Shown piece after piece: positions 34,501 to 43,591 of a stretch of DNA of 64,000 bases. A program made the position numbers and the translations under genes. Origin of the DNA: JAVBJN01 sp031546985. GTDB taxonomy: Bacteria; Bacteroidota; Bacteroidia; Chitinophagales; Chitinophagaceae. The stretch lies in contig JAVBJN010000043.1 in NCBI GenBank assembly GCA_031546985.1, positions 1 through 64,000 of the forward strand, written 5' to 3'. How positions within the stretch are numbered: the stretch's first letter is position 1; every line of letters begins with the position of its first letter. The notes under the pieces are model-generated. The model was not told where the DNA came from. It made no database searches and saw only the letters and a program-made list of their open reading frames with translations.

Positions 34501-36965
34501 GCTGCTACAATATTTACTCGCATTGGGGTTTTGGTGCCCACGTAACTATCAAAGTGCTGTATGCCCAGGAAACAGGGTTGGGTATAGGTTACAAAGCTTT
34601 TGTAACGGTGTACGGGTCTGCCGGTTTCGTCAAATACGCTGGCAGTGATATTACCCTTGAGCATGCCCGCTTCGGTGAGGTCGGCAGGGAGTTCAAAGAT
34701 TTCTCTGGCAGCACCCTGTGCATCTGTTTTTCCGGTGCGGAATACCGGCTGAAACTGGAAATCGTTGGTAATGCTGAAATTGTATTGTGGTAGTGCCGGA
34801 TTGGAAAAATCGACTTTGCGCATATACAGCTCGCACTCGTAATTGCGGCCGGTTGCAGGTGTGCCAAACAGGTTATCGGCCTGTATGGTAGCACGTACAC
34901 TGTCCAGCGGTTTGTATTCTTCCTTATCTGTTTTTACCTCTGCTTTGAGCCTGTCGGGCATAAAGTCTTCGATGCTGAAATTGTAGGAGTTGAGCAGCAC
35001 ATCGTTACCACTGTACACTTCTAGTTCATAGGTGCCGGTAACCACGGAGGCGGGGAGACTGAACTCTGCTTCGCAGGAGCCTTGCTCGTTCAGGATTTTA
35101 CGAATGTTGGCAAAGGTTTTACCGTTGGGCATTACGAGTTTGAGTTTTACCGGAATCTCGCCCGGCAGTCCCCAGGATTCGGTGCGTATAACGGTACTGG
35201 CATGAATGGTTTCGCCTGGGCGGTACAGGTTTCTTTCTGCATAGATCCAGGCATTCATACCGGTAGCATCGGGAATGCGGCCGCCTACATCAAAACGGGA
35301 GGTTTCGATGGTAGACTGCGCCAGCCACACAAAGTTAAATTCATCCTGCATTTTGGCGGTTACCATAGCCAGGTTAAAGTTGGGTGTGGTTTTACGGATA
35401 TTTTTGAAAACCACGATACCGGAACCATCTGTTGTTGCGGTATTGAAAACCTGGTTGGTATTACTCACCAGCGATACCTTTACGCCCGGTAATGCATCGG
35501 TACTTTTGATGGAGTTGGTAAACACATATACATCATCGGTCGTTTCCTTAACGATCAAGCCAATATCCGACAATGAAATGATCTTAGAATCCTGCACCCA
35601 GTAATGGTCTTTAGAAGCTACTGTAACGACATAAATGCCATTAAAGTCGCGGATTTTATCCTTAAAGTCGAGGTGCAGTACCCGCGACGCGTTTTGAGCA
35701 GGGAGTTTATTGGTAGCGTAGGTCTGGTTAAAAACGGTATCGCCGAGGTTTTCTGTATTGTAATATTCATAATCGCCACCTTCGGGGTCATCTTCATTGC
35801 TGCCGTAATCATAACGGCGGTCTTTACGCATAAAGAACTCCAGGTTGTTCTCATACACTTTGATCACCGTTACTTCTACATTGGGCACGTTTACAATGTT
35901 CAGCGCTACATTTTTATTGCCTTGCGAAGAAAGGTACAGGCCTTTGGTGTTCATAAAGGTGATCTGCGGTTTTAGTTTACCGAAAAGTACCTGCTCTGTG
36001 TAAGCTTCTTTTAACCTGCCGCCAAAAACGCCCGACATTTTATCTGAAATCGTAAGTGTATACCGCTGGTCGGCTTTCATTTCCGGACTGTTGATGGTAA
36101 AGCCCGATTCATTGGTGGTGACATCAAAACGAACCGCCGGAGAAATGCTGATAAAACTCCTGAGGCCATCTTCTAAAACGGGCTGCGATGTATTGACCAC
36201 CACCACGCCTTCTGATCCGGAGTGGCTGGCCGATATGCCGGTTATCTCCATTTTATAGCGGGAGGGAATACCTGCCTCTATGATCGTGTCGGTGGCTGTT
36301 ACGTAAGCACTGTTGGGCACTGGAATGCCCTTGGTAAGCGTAATGCCGAGCGGGGTGGTCTCATCTTTTTCATTAACCGGCAGGAACAGTACCGACATAT
36401 CGTTTTGCCGGCCGCTGTTGAGGACGGTATAGTTTACAGGCTGGCCTTTGCTGTTTAGCTTCAGGTGTTTGATAACATCGCCTATGTTTACTTCGTAATT
36501 GAAATGAAGATCTAGTTGTACCATAACCCCAGCCATGGTTTGGTTGTGCGTCCAGGAAGCATTGGCTTGTGTAATGCGAAGCGGGGCAGTATGGAAGGTA
36601 AAGGTTTGATGGTCGTCCATCGAACGCTTTTTCTTGCTGTGCTGCTGCACCAGTTTATTTACCGTGGCGGTATAAGTGGTGCCGGGCTCAAATCCCGATG
36701 TGGGCGAAAACGATAGTTCACTGGGACTGCTCCACTTGAACCACCCTTTTACTTTGGGTTTAAAGGTGATGAATGCTGTACTGTCCCACACCTGTAACAG
36801 GCTGTCGGGATAGACATCTTTGTTAAACCGGAACAACAGGTTTTGCTGCAGTTCAATTTCGGAGCCGAAATCGGTTGTGGCCGTGATTTCGTATTTCCGG
36901 GGTTTACAAGAAAAGAAGAGCAGGGCAATCGCCGTCAGGAGAAAATACCGCAGTGAAGGTTTCAT
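31575..36965 (-). CDS. Bacterial alpha-2-macroglobulin lipoprotein
   Basis: A 1796-residue protein with a lipoprotein signal (MKPSLRYFLLTAIALLFFSC). The family order is recognisable: MG domains; an MG2 region with GMNAWIYAERNLYRPGETIH; bait/MG7-10 regions; and the thioester domain with YPYGCVEQTT (Cys1339 by this start), followed by the alpha-alpha toroid and the C-terminal receptor-type domain. The CxEQ motif is intact, so a thioester that traps attacking proteases is plausible. Located with pbpC immediately downstream (stop and start codons adjacent), the classic periplasmic defence pair. The ATG at 36965 is chosen because it gives a normal signal peptide; 36983 adds six residues. Confidence 0.95.
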   Translation of the reverse strand: MKPSLRYFLLTAIALLFFSCKPRKYEITATTDFGSEIELQQNLLFRFNKDVYPDSLLQVWDSTAFITFKPKVKGWFKWSSPSELSFSPTSGFEPGTTYTATVNKLVQQHSKKKRSMDDHQTFTFHTAPLRITQANASWTHNQTMAGVMVQLDLHFNYEVNIGDVIKHLKLNSKGQPVNYTVLNSGRQNDMSVLFLPVNEKDETTPLGITLTKGIPVPNSAYVTATDTIIEAGIPSRYKMEITGISASHSGSEGVVVVNTSQPVLEDGLRSFISISPAVRFDVTTNESGFTINSPEMKADQRYTLTISDKMSGVFGGRLKEAYTEQVLFGKLKPQITFMNTKGLYLSSQGNKNVALNIVNVPNVEVTVIKVYENNLEFFMRKDRRYDYGSNEDDPEGGDYEYYNTENLGDTVFNQTYATNKLPAQNASRVLHLDFKDKIRDFNGIYVVTVASKDHYWVQDSKIISLSDIGLIVKETTDDVYVFTNSIKSTDALPGVKVSLVSNTNQVFNTATTDGSGIVVFKNIRKTTPNFNLAMVTAKMQDEFNFVWLAQSTIETSRFDVGGRIPDATGMNAWIYAERNLYRPGETIHASTVIRTESWGLPGEIPVKLKLVMPNGKTFANIRKILNEQGSCEAEFSLPASVVTGTYELEVYSGNDVLLNSYNFSIEDFMPDRLKAEVKTDKEEYKPLDSVRATIQADNLFGTPATGRNYECELYMRKVDFSNPALPQYNFSITNDFQFQPVFRTGKTDAQGAAREIFELPADLTEAGMLKGNITASVFDETGRPVHRYKSFVTYTQPCFLGIQHFDSYVGTKTPMRVNIVAANPKGALQNQVTARVVILKKEWQNVIQQNGNSYKYVSQQSTKTVLQQNITVNGNATWFSYTPQLSGEYEIRVSLPDRNSFVSETFYAWGWNDTQYNSFDVNNEGNVTIQTDKEKYQSGERMHALFTTPFEGKLLVTVERNKLIEHYYLSTKNKSASLDITTNDEFLPNVYISATLFRPMNGAGIPLTVAHGFRPVMVENAKNRLPVSVSLAEKSRSKTKQTITVKTAPGAYVTIAAVDEGILQIKNYKTPQPYQYFFQKAALTVNSYDIYPWLLPEILTRKSSTGGDGGEEGNGLRVNPMFVNRVKNVSFWSGIVQANASGIVKYDIDVPQFSGDLRVMAVAYKNAAFGGTDQHMKVADPVVISTALPRFLSPEDEVVMPVMLSNTTTQPITANTSVAVSGPLSISGSSKQVTIPAGGEQRVIFNITAAKAIGACKVLVSVKTASETFTNETEIGIRPPASLQKRTGNGIANENATTNLNLTADFMPGTAKGRLLVGKSPLVQYARNIDDLVQYPYGCVEQTTSTAFPQLYYADLVKSMYGYDNKDMNPAYNVQQAILKLQSMQLSNGALSYWPDGGYESWWGSVYATHFLLEARKAGYEVNSETVKLLLQYLQTKLQKKETQTYVYNRNQVKQIAPKEVAYSLYVLALAAQPQHSIMNYYKGNPNLLSLDSKYMLAAAYALAGQQAQARQILPPAFAGEAANSVSGGSFYSLIRDQAMALNALLDIDPGNPQTGIMARQVSMALNQQPYLSTQEKIFSILALGKMARTANQTTATASVLLNGKPAGNANGSNILLNWKPEGKNMLQVQVKGKGAYYYFWETSGITADGSFVEEDSYMKIRRSYFDRTGKAIAGNTFKQNELIVVKLTLTKQYTGRIENVVITDMLPAGLEIENTRLNELPEMNWIKNQSDPDYIDFRDDRINLFTSVSDTAQQFYYMVRAVSPGTFKQGPVQADAMYNGVLHSYHGAGIIKVTE

Positions 36966-37053
36966 AAGAGGAGAGGTATACAATAAAAATAACGCTGTAA
37001 CTTATACTTATTGCATAACAGATAATATTTATTTTTTGAATCGTTTCAAAAAG

Positions 37054-37082
37054 CAAAAGCTCCCGGATAGTGGGAGCTTTTG
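37054..37082 (-). terminator. Terminator of the DinB-family gene
   Basis: The stem CAAAAGCTCCC/GGGAGCTTTTG lies downstream of the minus-strand gene at 37105-37614. It is 88 bp upstream of the alpha-2-macroglobulin start. Confidence 0.75.
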
Positions 37083-37104
37083 GATACATTTTTTATTCGT
37101 TTGA

Positions 37105-37614
37105 TTATAAATATCTCGCTTTTATAACGGCTATGTGGTGCAGGGTGTGCCCAAAAATGATAAAGGCAAAAGCATTTACCGTAACAGCATTTTTGTTGGC
37201 TACGCCAGACTGGTTCAACTCATCTTGCTGCAGGCTGGTAAAGAAAATATCGCCCGCTTTACGCACGGCGGCAAATTCATCTTTAAGGCTTTGCATTGTG
37301 CGCGAAGCCGTAGCCGCGTTGGCTGCGTATTGGTCCTGGTCAAAACCCTCAAGCTGGGTTTGATCTTTGCGGGCAAAACGCACCGCCCGGTAGGTCATAA
37401 TACGCTCGGTATCTATCAGGTGCTGTATTACCTGTTTTATAGTCCATTTGCCCGGCTCGTAGGCATAGTCCCCTTTATCGTCGGGCAGGCTTTGGATAAA
37501 ACGGGCAATGTCTTCGCTGTGGTTGGTCATTAACGCGGGAATAGAATCGCCCAATGTCAAAGAAATGTATGCTTCATGAAAAGGCGCATATTCGCCGGCT
37601 TGTGGTCTTGCCAT
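37105..37614 (-). CDS. DinB-family (four-helix) protein
   Basis: A 169-residue cytoplasmic protein of the DinB/YfiT superfamily. Three histidines on the expected helices probably bind a divalent metal: VIQHLIDTER and FGHTLHHIAVI. Conserved WTIKQVIQHL is the family's first helix motif. Members include bacillithiol and other thiol S-transferases, but substrate is unknown here. The start MARPQAGEYAPFHE (37614) is preferred over the ATG at 37665, which lies against the terminator of the upstream gene. Confidence 0.85.
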   Translation of the reverse strand: MARPQAGEYAPFHEAYISLTLGDSIPALMTNHSEDIARFIQSLPDDKGDYAYEPGKWTIKQVIQHLIDTERIMTYRAVRFARKDQTQLEGFDQDQYAANAATASRTMQSLKDEFAAVRKAGDIFFTSLQQDELNQSGVANKNAVTVNAFAFIIFGHTLHHIAVIKARYL

Positions 37615-37665
37615 AGTTGTAATCAGGTTTGGTGTAGCGAAACTAAGGTTTTCTGTTGGGTGCAT

Positions 37666-37702
37666 AAAAAAACAGGCCGGAATTTTCCGGCCTGTTTTTT
37701 TA
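37666..37702 (-). terminator. Terminator of the M43 metalloprotease gene
   Basis: A 15-bp perfect stem AAAAAAACAGGCCGG/CCGGCCTGTTTTTTT; T-rich on both strands. Confidence 0.92.
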
Positions 37703-37725
37703 TAGTCTATCTGTGTAAGATCAGT

Positions 37726-40700
37726 TTATTTAACCTGGATTCTGATCAGGGCTTGTTTGCCGCTTTCGTCAATCAGGTTAACGTAATATAGGCCCTGGCT
37801 CAGACCGGTAAGGTCTATAACAGCGCGGTCTGTCATGGTGCTTACATTATGGCTTACTTGCTGTCCGGCTACGTTATACACTTTCAGTTGCATAGCGCTG
37901 GTAATTTTACCCCATTCTACGGTTACTTTTCCGGTAGTTGGGATAGGGTATGCCTTAATGCCGGTCATATCCATTTGTTCAATACCATTCACCAGGATGG
38001 TGAGTTTGTTGGAGGTATCGGAAGGGCAACCGTTAGGGTTGGCAATTACGAAATACACACCGTTCTGAACAGTTGGGTAATTAGACTGGTTGGCACCCGG
38101 AATAGCTTGTCCGTTAGGTCCGTACCATTGGTTACCTACAGGTGCATCTGAATTCAGCACACCTGCCAGGTAAGAGATAAATGGAGTAGGCGCTTTAGGG
38201 AACAGGCTGATAAGGATACTGTTCGATACTACCACATTGGCAGTTACGCAAGGGTAATTAGAAGTCAGATCGCAGGTTACCACACTACCGGTGGTAAGGT
38301 TACCTGCATTGTAAATCGGGTTGTTTACTCCCATATCTACACCGTTTACTCTCCAGGTATATACCGGGTTGGTACCACCATTCTGGATATTGGCCTGGAA
38401 TATAAATTCCTCGTCGAGGCAACCTGGGTTGTTACCATCAATAATGCTGATACCGATAGCCGGTGCTACTGGCGCAAGGCGGTTGATGGTAATAAGGTTA
38501 GAGGTATCGATGTTGGTGCTGCTGCATGGGTTATTGGTAAACACTACGGCTTTAACCACATCATTGTTGGCTAAAGTGCTGGATACAAACTGCTGTCCAA
38601 TCGCCATAAAGCTGTTGTTTACATACCAGCGTACTTCTGAGTTGGGGCCTACGTTCAGCAATGTAGCATCGAATGTGATCGGTGCGTTAGCGCAGGAAGG
38701 GTTACCGCCATTGGTGATGGCAATGGTTACTTCAGGAGCAGTTACAGCGTAACGGATCAGCGAAATGCTGTTGGAGGTTACGGTAGGAGGCACCACACAT
38801 GGCAGGCTGGAAGTGAGGTCGCAGGTAATTACATCGCCATCAGCAAAAGTGCTGGTGAAAATAGCGCTGTTGGTACCTGCAGGGTTACCATTTATTCTCC
38901 ACTGGTAAACCGGAGTAGCACCCGTGTTGCTTGCAAATGCGGTAAAGGTTACCTGTTCATTTACGCAACCTACAGCTGCACCCTGGGTGATCATAATATT
39001 AACGCTTGCGGTAGTTGTAGCATTTACCGTCATATTAATCTGATTGCTGGTAGCCGGGTTAGGCGTAGCGCAGCTCATGCTCGACGTCATCTGGCAGGTA
39101 ACGTTGCTACCCGTAAGCAGGGTGGTGGTAAAGGTAGGAGAGTTGGTACCTACGTTACCGCCATTGATTTTCCATTGGTAAACCGGTGTAGGGCCACCGT
39201 TGGTTGGTGTGGCGGTAAAAGTTACTGCTGCACCCGAGCAGGTAGGATTGCTGCCGGAGGTAAGCGCAATGCTTACAGCGGCGGCAAGGTTGCTTACACG
39301 CTGAACGGTAATACTGTTAGATGTTACGATGGTTGGACTCGCGCAAGGATCGTTAGATGTCATCTGGCAGGTTACGATCTGACCATTGGTAATGGTGCTG
39401 GTAGTAAAGGTAGGAGAGTTGGCACCTACGTTACCGCCATTGATTTTCCATTGGTATACTGGTGCTGTACCAGTAGTGGTACCAGTTGCTGTAAAGGTAA
39501 TAGCGCTTCCGGTGCACGAAGGGTTCTGACCAGTGGTCATTGCAATGGTTACCGTAGGGGTAGCAGTAGCGCCGGTTACAATGGTAATGGCGTTAGACTG
39601 CAGGGTATCGGCAAGGCCTGTACAAGCAGATGTGTAAGAGATAATGCAACGTACTACAGAACCATTGGTGAGTGCGGCATTGGAATAGGTAACACTGTTG
39701 GTACCTACGTTAGTACCATTCAGTTGCCATTGGTAGCTAGGGCTGGTTACTGCTGGTGTGGCAGAGGCGGTAAAGGTTAACGGACTGCCTGAGCAGGATG
39801 GATTCTGACCAGCGGTAATAGCGATGTTGCCAACTGGTTTGGCAGATTCTACCACAACGCTATAATCTTCTACCTGACCATGACTCAACTGGCCGCAGGC
39901 AGTAATAGATGGATTGGTGTTACGGTCGGCTACCACACGCATGCGCAGCGGTTTACAAGTCGTTACGCCAGTAGTAGGTATAACAATATTGCCAGAGTGG
40001 TTTTCTGTACCATTGATGGTGCCGTTATGTGTAAATACGAGCTCGCCTGCCTGGAATGTACCATCGTCGTTGTAATCGATGTACACACGAACGTTTTCTG
40101 TACCGCTGGTTGTTCTTACATTGATATTGTAATTACTTCCCATTTTCAGGTAGGTACCCTGGTGGCAGGTATTGTCTACATAAAATACGTTGCCTTCAGA
40201 AGCGTACCCGCCGGAGTTCCAGGAAAGCGTGTTCAGGGTTACAAGGGTAGGGCCGGAGTTGGTACCCGGCGTGGTAACACCTGTTGGGTTACAGGTAGCA
40301 GCTGTCATAGCTACCGCGGGAGGAGCAATGCCACCCAGAGAACTCAGTAAAGTTGTTCTTTGGTTCAGCAGCGCCTGCACCATACGTGTGCTTTGGCCAG
40401 CTGTAAAACGGTTTTGACAACCGGAGTATGACATAAAGTTGCGCAATACGGTAGTACCGCCGCAAGGGTTGGTGCTGCATTGGAAATGGTCCAGGTCATG
40501 TGGGTCTGTATCGCACACACCATCGCCATCTACTGCGCAGTTGGCATTGGAAGGGCAATTGCCAGCACCTACACCGGTAGCGCCCTGGAAGGTGTGCGCC
40601 AGGTTAAAGGCGTGACCCAGTTCATGGGTAATTGTGATTTCTCCAGCTTTCGCTTTAGAGGCAATCATAATCATACCATCACGATCGGCCGGAGCACCTG

Positions 40701-41361
40701 GGTAATATGCAAATCCTGCGGTGTAAGATCCGGTAGGACTCACGCCGTCTTCGCCGTCTATCTTATTTACTACCCAAATGTTGTAATAATCCTTATTAGA
40801 CCAGATGCTGAGTGCTTTTACATCAATCTCGTCTTCGCCATTGGTATTGTTACTGTTTACGCCAAATTGCTGGTAGTTAGGCAACACACGGCCATCTACC
40901 CGGTTAATACCATTGGTAGCGGTACAGTTACCGGTTCTTTTAGCCAGTACAAACCTGATGGGTACATATGCGCCACCTGTGGTAGGAGTAGGGTATCCCG
41001 TCCATGTAGCTGCAAACGATTGGTTTACATAAGTAATCATGCTGTCCAACCTGCCCTGGGTAGGGTTGTATACAGTACCGACGGCACCGCCGGTGTGGAT
41101 TACGTGAATCACTACCGGTATTTCATACACGATTCCATTGGGCGTATTCAAGATAATACTGTTGGAATGGCTTAAAGCGTAATTGCTCCAGTATTGCTTG
41201 AATCCGTTTACACTTTGTGCATAAGCCGGATCTTGCTGCATTAGCTTGGCATGTACCTGATCTGTACCGCAAATTGCATGAGGCACAGTAGTTTGTGCAT
41301 TTGCAGCCAAACCGGTAACACATAAAGCCGTTGCAAAGATTGAGCGTAGACTTTTTAACAT
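37726..41361 (-). CDS. Secreted M43 zinc metalloprotease with GEVED, Ig-like repeats and T9SS sorting domain
   Basis: A 1211-residue extracellular protein. In order: Sec signal peptide (~1-23); metalloprotease M43 (pappalysin-like) domain to about residue 345, with zinc-binding HELGHAFNLAH (His246) and Met-turn NFMSYSGC; GEVED domain (about 400-505, ending GQVEDYSVVV); six Ig/PKD-like repeats of ~85 residues. The repeats share a pattern of TxGxNPSC...YQWKING...VTCxMTS...TSNSI, each with a pair of cysteines. A type IX secretion C-terminal domain of ~75 residues ends the protein (IKAYPIPTTGKVTVEW, GLSQGLYYVNLID). It should be exported through T9SS and act on extracellular protein. Substrate unknown. 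Confidence 0.94.
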   Translation of the reverse strand: MLKSLRSIFATALCVTGLAANAQTTVPHAICGTDQVHAKLMQQDPAYAQSVNGFKQYWSNYALSHSNSIILNTPNGIVYEIPVVIHVIHTGGAVGTVYNPTQGRLDSMITYVNQSFAATWTGYPTPTTGGAYVPIRFVLAKRTGNCTATNGINRVDGRVLPNYQQFGVNSNNTNGEDEIDVKALSIWSNKDYYNIWVVNKIDGEDGVSPTGSYTAGFAYYPGAPADRDGMIMIASKAKAGEITITHELGHAFNLAHTFQGATGVGAGNCPSNANCAVDGDGVCDTDPHDLDHFQCSTNPCGGTTVLRNFMSYSGCQNRFTAGQSTRMVQALLNQRTTLLSSLGGIAPPAVAMTAATCNPTGVTTPGTNSGPTLVTLNTLSWNSGGYASEGNVFYVDNTCHQGTYLKMGSNYNINVRTTSGTENVRVYIDYNDDGTFQAGELVFTHNGTINGTENHSGNIVIPTTGVTTCKPLRMRVVADRNTNPSITACGQLSHGQVEDYSVVVESAKPVGNIAITAGQNPSCSGSPLTFTASATPAVTSPSYQWQLNGTNVGTNSVTYSNAALTNGSVVRCIISYTSACTGLADTLQSNAITIVTGATATPTVTIAMTTGQNPSCTGSAITFTATGTTTGTAPVYQWKINGGNVGANSPTFTTSTITNGQIVTCQMTSNDPCASPTIVTSNSITVQRVSNLAAAVSIALTSGSNPTCSGAAVTFTATPTNGGPTPVYQWKINGGNVGTNSPTFTTTLLTGSNVTCQMTSSMSCATPNPATSNQINMTVNATTTASVNIMITQGAAVGCVNEQVTFTAFASNTGATPVYQWRINGNPAGTNSAIFTSTFADGDVITCDLTSSLPCVVPPTVTSNSISLIRYAVTAPEVTIAITNGGNPSCANAPITFDATLLNVGPNSEVRWYVNNSFMAIGQQFVSSTLANNDVVKAVVFTNNPCSSTNIDTSNLITINRLAPVAPAIGISIIDGNNPGCLDEEFIFQANIQNGGTNPVYTWRVNGVDMGVNNPIYNAGNLTTGSVVTCDLTSNYPCVTANVVVSNSILISLFPKAPTPFISYLAGVLNSDAPVGNQWYGPNGQAIPGANQSNYPTVQNGVYFVIANPNGCPSDTSNKLTILVNGIEQMDMTGIKAYPIPTTGKVTVEWGKITSAMQLKVYNVAGQQVSHNVSTMTDRAVIDLTGLSQGLYYVNLIDESGKQALIRIQVK

Positions 41362-41454
41362 ATCGGCGTAATATTTTATAATTTTGAATCCTAAAATACA
41401 AATAACTTTTATTACGTAAAGTATTATCTGTACTGTTTATCCCGAACAATTATT

Positions 41455-42147
41455 ATGGCAAAGAAAATTATAGTGACGATCGATGGATTTTCGAGTTGCG
41501 GAAAGAGCACACTGGCCAAACAAATGGCTCGTGAACTGAAGTATACGTATGTGGATAGTGGTGCTATGTACCGCGCCATTACCTTGTATTTTCTGCAAAA
41601 CAGGATGAATTGGGAAGACCCGGAACAGGTAAAAAAAGCGCTGGAAGATATAACCCTGAGCTTTGAGCTGAACCCAACTACTTTGAAGTCGGAAATGCAC
41701 CTGAACGGAGAAAATGTGGAAGCCTATATCCGCGATCTGATTGTGGCCGATAAGGTGAGTGAAGTGGCAGCTGTAGGAGCCATTCGTGAGTTTGCCGTGG
41801 CACAGCAGCAGGAGTTTGGGTTAAAAAAAGGTATTGTAATGGATGGCCGCGATATTGGTACGGTGGTGTTTCCGGATGCGGAATTAAAGATATTTATGAC
41901 CGCTTCGCCCGAAATAAGGGTAAAAAGGCGTTTTCAGGAATTGTACGAATCCAATCATAATATTACCCTCGATGAAGTGCGGCACAACCTGGAGCTGCGC
42001 GACTACATCGACTCCAACCGCGAAATAAGCCCTTTGCGCCAGGCCAAAGACGCTTTGGTGCTCGACAATAGTCACCTGACTATGGAAGAACAGCTTAAAA
42101 TGGCCCTGAAATGGGTAGAGGAACGTAAAGAATTAGTCAGCCAGTAA
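41455..42147 (+). CDS. cmk: Cytidylate kinase
   Basis: A 230-residue NMP kinase that converts CMP/dCMP to the diphosphate with ATP. The N-terminal P-loop is ITIDGFSSCGKSTLAKQMA. The CMP-binding region has KGIVMDGRDIGTVVFPDAEL (DGRDIG signature) and the lid region VKRRFQELYES. Normal length. Its 3' end overlaps the 3' end of ispH by 15 bp on the opposite strand. With pyrG it supplies pyrimidine nucleotides, though the two are 6 kb apart. Confidence 0.96.
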   Translation: MAKKIIVTIDGFSSCGKSTLAKQMARELKYTYVDSGAMYRAITLYFLQNRMNWEDPEQVKKALEDITLSFELNPTTLKSEMHLNGENVEAYIRDLIVADKVSEVAAVGAIREFAVAQQQEFGLKKGIVMDGRDIGTVVFPDAELKIFMTASPEIRVKRRFQELYESNHNITLDEVRHNLELRDYIDSNREISPLRQAKDALVLDNSHLTMEEQLKMALKWVEERKELVSQ

Positions 42148-43368
42148 GTTTTCGGTGGCTTTTTCCAGCATTGCAGTCGCGTGAGGGAAAAAGCCAGCCA
42201 AACGGCCTATTACTTCTTCTACCAACGCATCGGGGCAGGAAGCGCCACTGGTAATCAGTATTTTTACTGGTTTGCCTGCAGGCAGGTAGTTTTCGGTAGT
42301 CAATTCCCGTTTGTTGTGAAAATCCCAATGGGAGATCGTGGTAGGAGAAATTAACTTATCCGGCGCGTTAATATAATAAGTGGGCAATTGTTCTTCGCAA
42401 AGCTCTACCAAGTGCGAGGTATTGGAGCTGTTATAACCACCTACTACAATAGCCAGATCGGCCTGGGTATCTAAAAGCCCTTTTACGGCAGTTTGATTGT
42501 CGTTGGTTGCATAACACAGGGTATCTCGGGTGTCTGCAAAATGATCCTGCAAATTATCTTTGGTGAGGTTAAACTTCCTGATTATCACACTTTTAAGAAA
42601 ATCGGCAATGCCCTGGGTTTCGGTGGCCAGCATGGTAGTCTGGTTTACCACACCAATCTTGGTAAGGTGTATGGCCGGGTCAAAGCCTTCGGAGTACTGG
42701 TCTTTAAAGTCGGTATAAAAGGCATCTGCCGTTTTTTCGCCACTAATATATTGTGCCAGCAGTATGGCTTCGTCCATATCTTTTACAATCACCGTATGGG
42801 TGCTGCTGCGGCTGTGCGAGAAGGTGGCTTTGGTTTCTTCGTGTTTGGGTTTGCCGTGTACTACTACGGTATAGCCTTTTTCGCCTATTTGCTCGGCTTT
42901 GTTCCATACCCTTTCTACAAACGGGCAGGTGGTATTGTAGCGCTGGGGTTCAATGCCCAGGCTTTTTAGCTTTTCTTCTATTTCTATGGTGGTGCCAAAG
43001 GCAGGAATAATGACTACATCTTCGGGCTTCAGCTCGTTCCAATCCATCAGCAAGGTGCCGTGGGTATCCATAATAAACTGTACGCCAGCGTCTAGCAAGT
43101 CGGCGTTTACCTGGGGGTTGTGAATCATTTCGCTGAGCAGGAAAATGCGTTTCCCGGGATTTTCGGCCACGGCGCGAAAGGAGATCTCAATAGCGTTTTC
43201 TACCCCGTAGCAGAATCCGAAGTGCCGGGCCAGGAAAATATCCAGCTCCCCCAGTTGCAGGTGGGTTGGGGTATAGTCCTTTTTTAATTTGTCGGCATTT
43301 TTACGGCTTTTTTTGATGGCCGAAATAACGGAACTCTTATAATGTACGGGAATATTAAACGTCTTCAT
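42133..43368 (-). CDS. ispH: 4-hydroxy-3-methylbut-2-enyl diphosphate reductase
   Basis: A 411-residue iron-sulfur enzyme that makes IPP and DMAPP from HMBPP, the last MEP-pathway step. The three cluster cysteines are visible: FGFCYGVENAI (Cys53), RYNTTCPFVERVW and ITSGASCPDALVEEV. HGKPKHEETKATFSH contains the conserved HxxxE. It is of the long form (~400 residues), with an N-terminal extension of ~45 residues and a large insertion (about 195-265) relative to the ~310-residue E. coli type. It converges on cmk with 15 bp of 3' overlap. Confidence 0.95.
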   Translation of the reverse strand: MKTFNIPVHYKSSVISAIKKSRKNADKLKKDYTPTHLQLGELDIFLARHFGFCYGVENAIEISFRAVAENPGKRIFLLSEMIHNPQVNADLLDAGVQFIMDTHGTLLMDWNELKPEDVVIIPAFGTTIEIEEKLKSLGIEPQRYNTTCPFVERVWNKAEQIGEKGYTVVVHGKPKHEETKATFSHSRSSTHTVIVKDMDEAILLAQYISGEKTADAFYTDFKDQYSEGFDPAIHLTKIGVVNQTTMLATETQGIADFLKSVIIRKFNLTKDNLQDHFADTRDTLCYATNDNQTAVKGLLDTQADLAIVVGGYNSSNTSHLVELCEEQLPTYYINAPDKLISPTTISHWDFHNKRELTTENYLPAGKPVKILITSGASCPDALVEEVIGRLAGFFPHATAMLEKATENLLAD

Positions 43369-43523
43369 GGTTAGTAACGGTACAAGCTAAAAATTGTCTA
43401 CGCAAAGTAACGCCGAAAAATAAAGGGAAGCTAATTTTTAACTTTATTTATGAACTTTGCAGGTAGCGGAAGGCCGGGATATAGGGATGGTTTGGAAAGA
43501 TTTTCTACTATATAGTATTAAAT

Positions 43524-43583
43524 TTTGGATATTCCAATAGCACGCGTATCTTTGCAGTCCAAAAATTTTCTTTAAAAGGAGGA
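43524..43583 (+). promoter_or_regulatory. rpsA promoter and Shine-Dalgarno sequence
   Basis: TTTG (43524-43527), 19 bp, TATCTTTG (43547-43554): predicted start near 43558 with a 34-nt leader. The leader contains AAGGAGGA (43576-43583), complementary to the anti-Shine-Dalgarno sequence, eight bases before a TTG start codon at 43592. Strong SD sequences are rare in this phylum. Confidence 0.8.
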
Positions 43584-43591
43584 ACTAAAAC

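Noticed and set aside
39175..39780. A 201-codon open frame opposite the M43 protease repeats
   Set aside because: It follows the Ig-repeat periodicity of the real gene and reads as Gly/Cys/Arg-rich nonsense.
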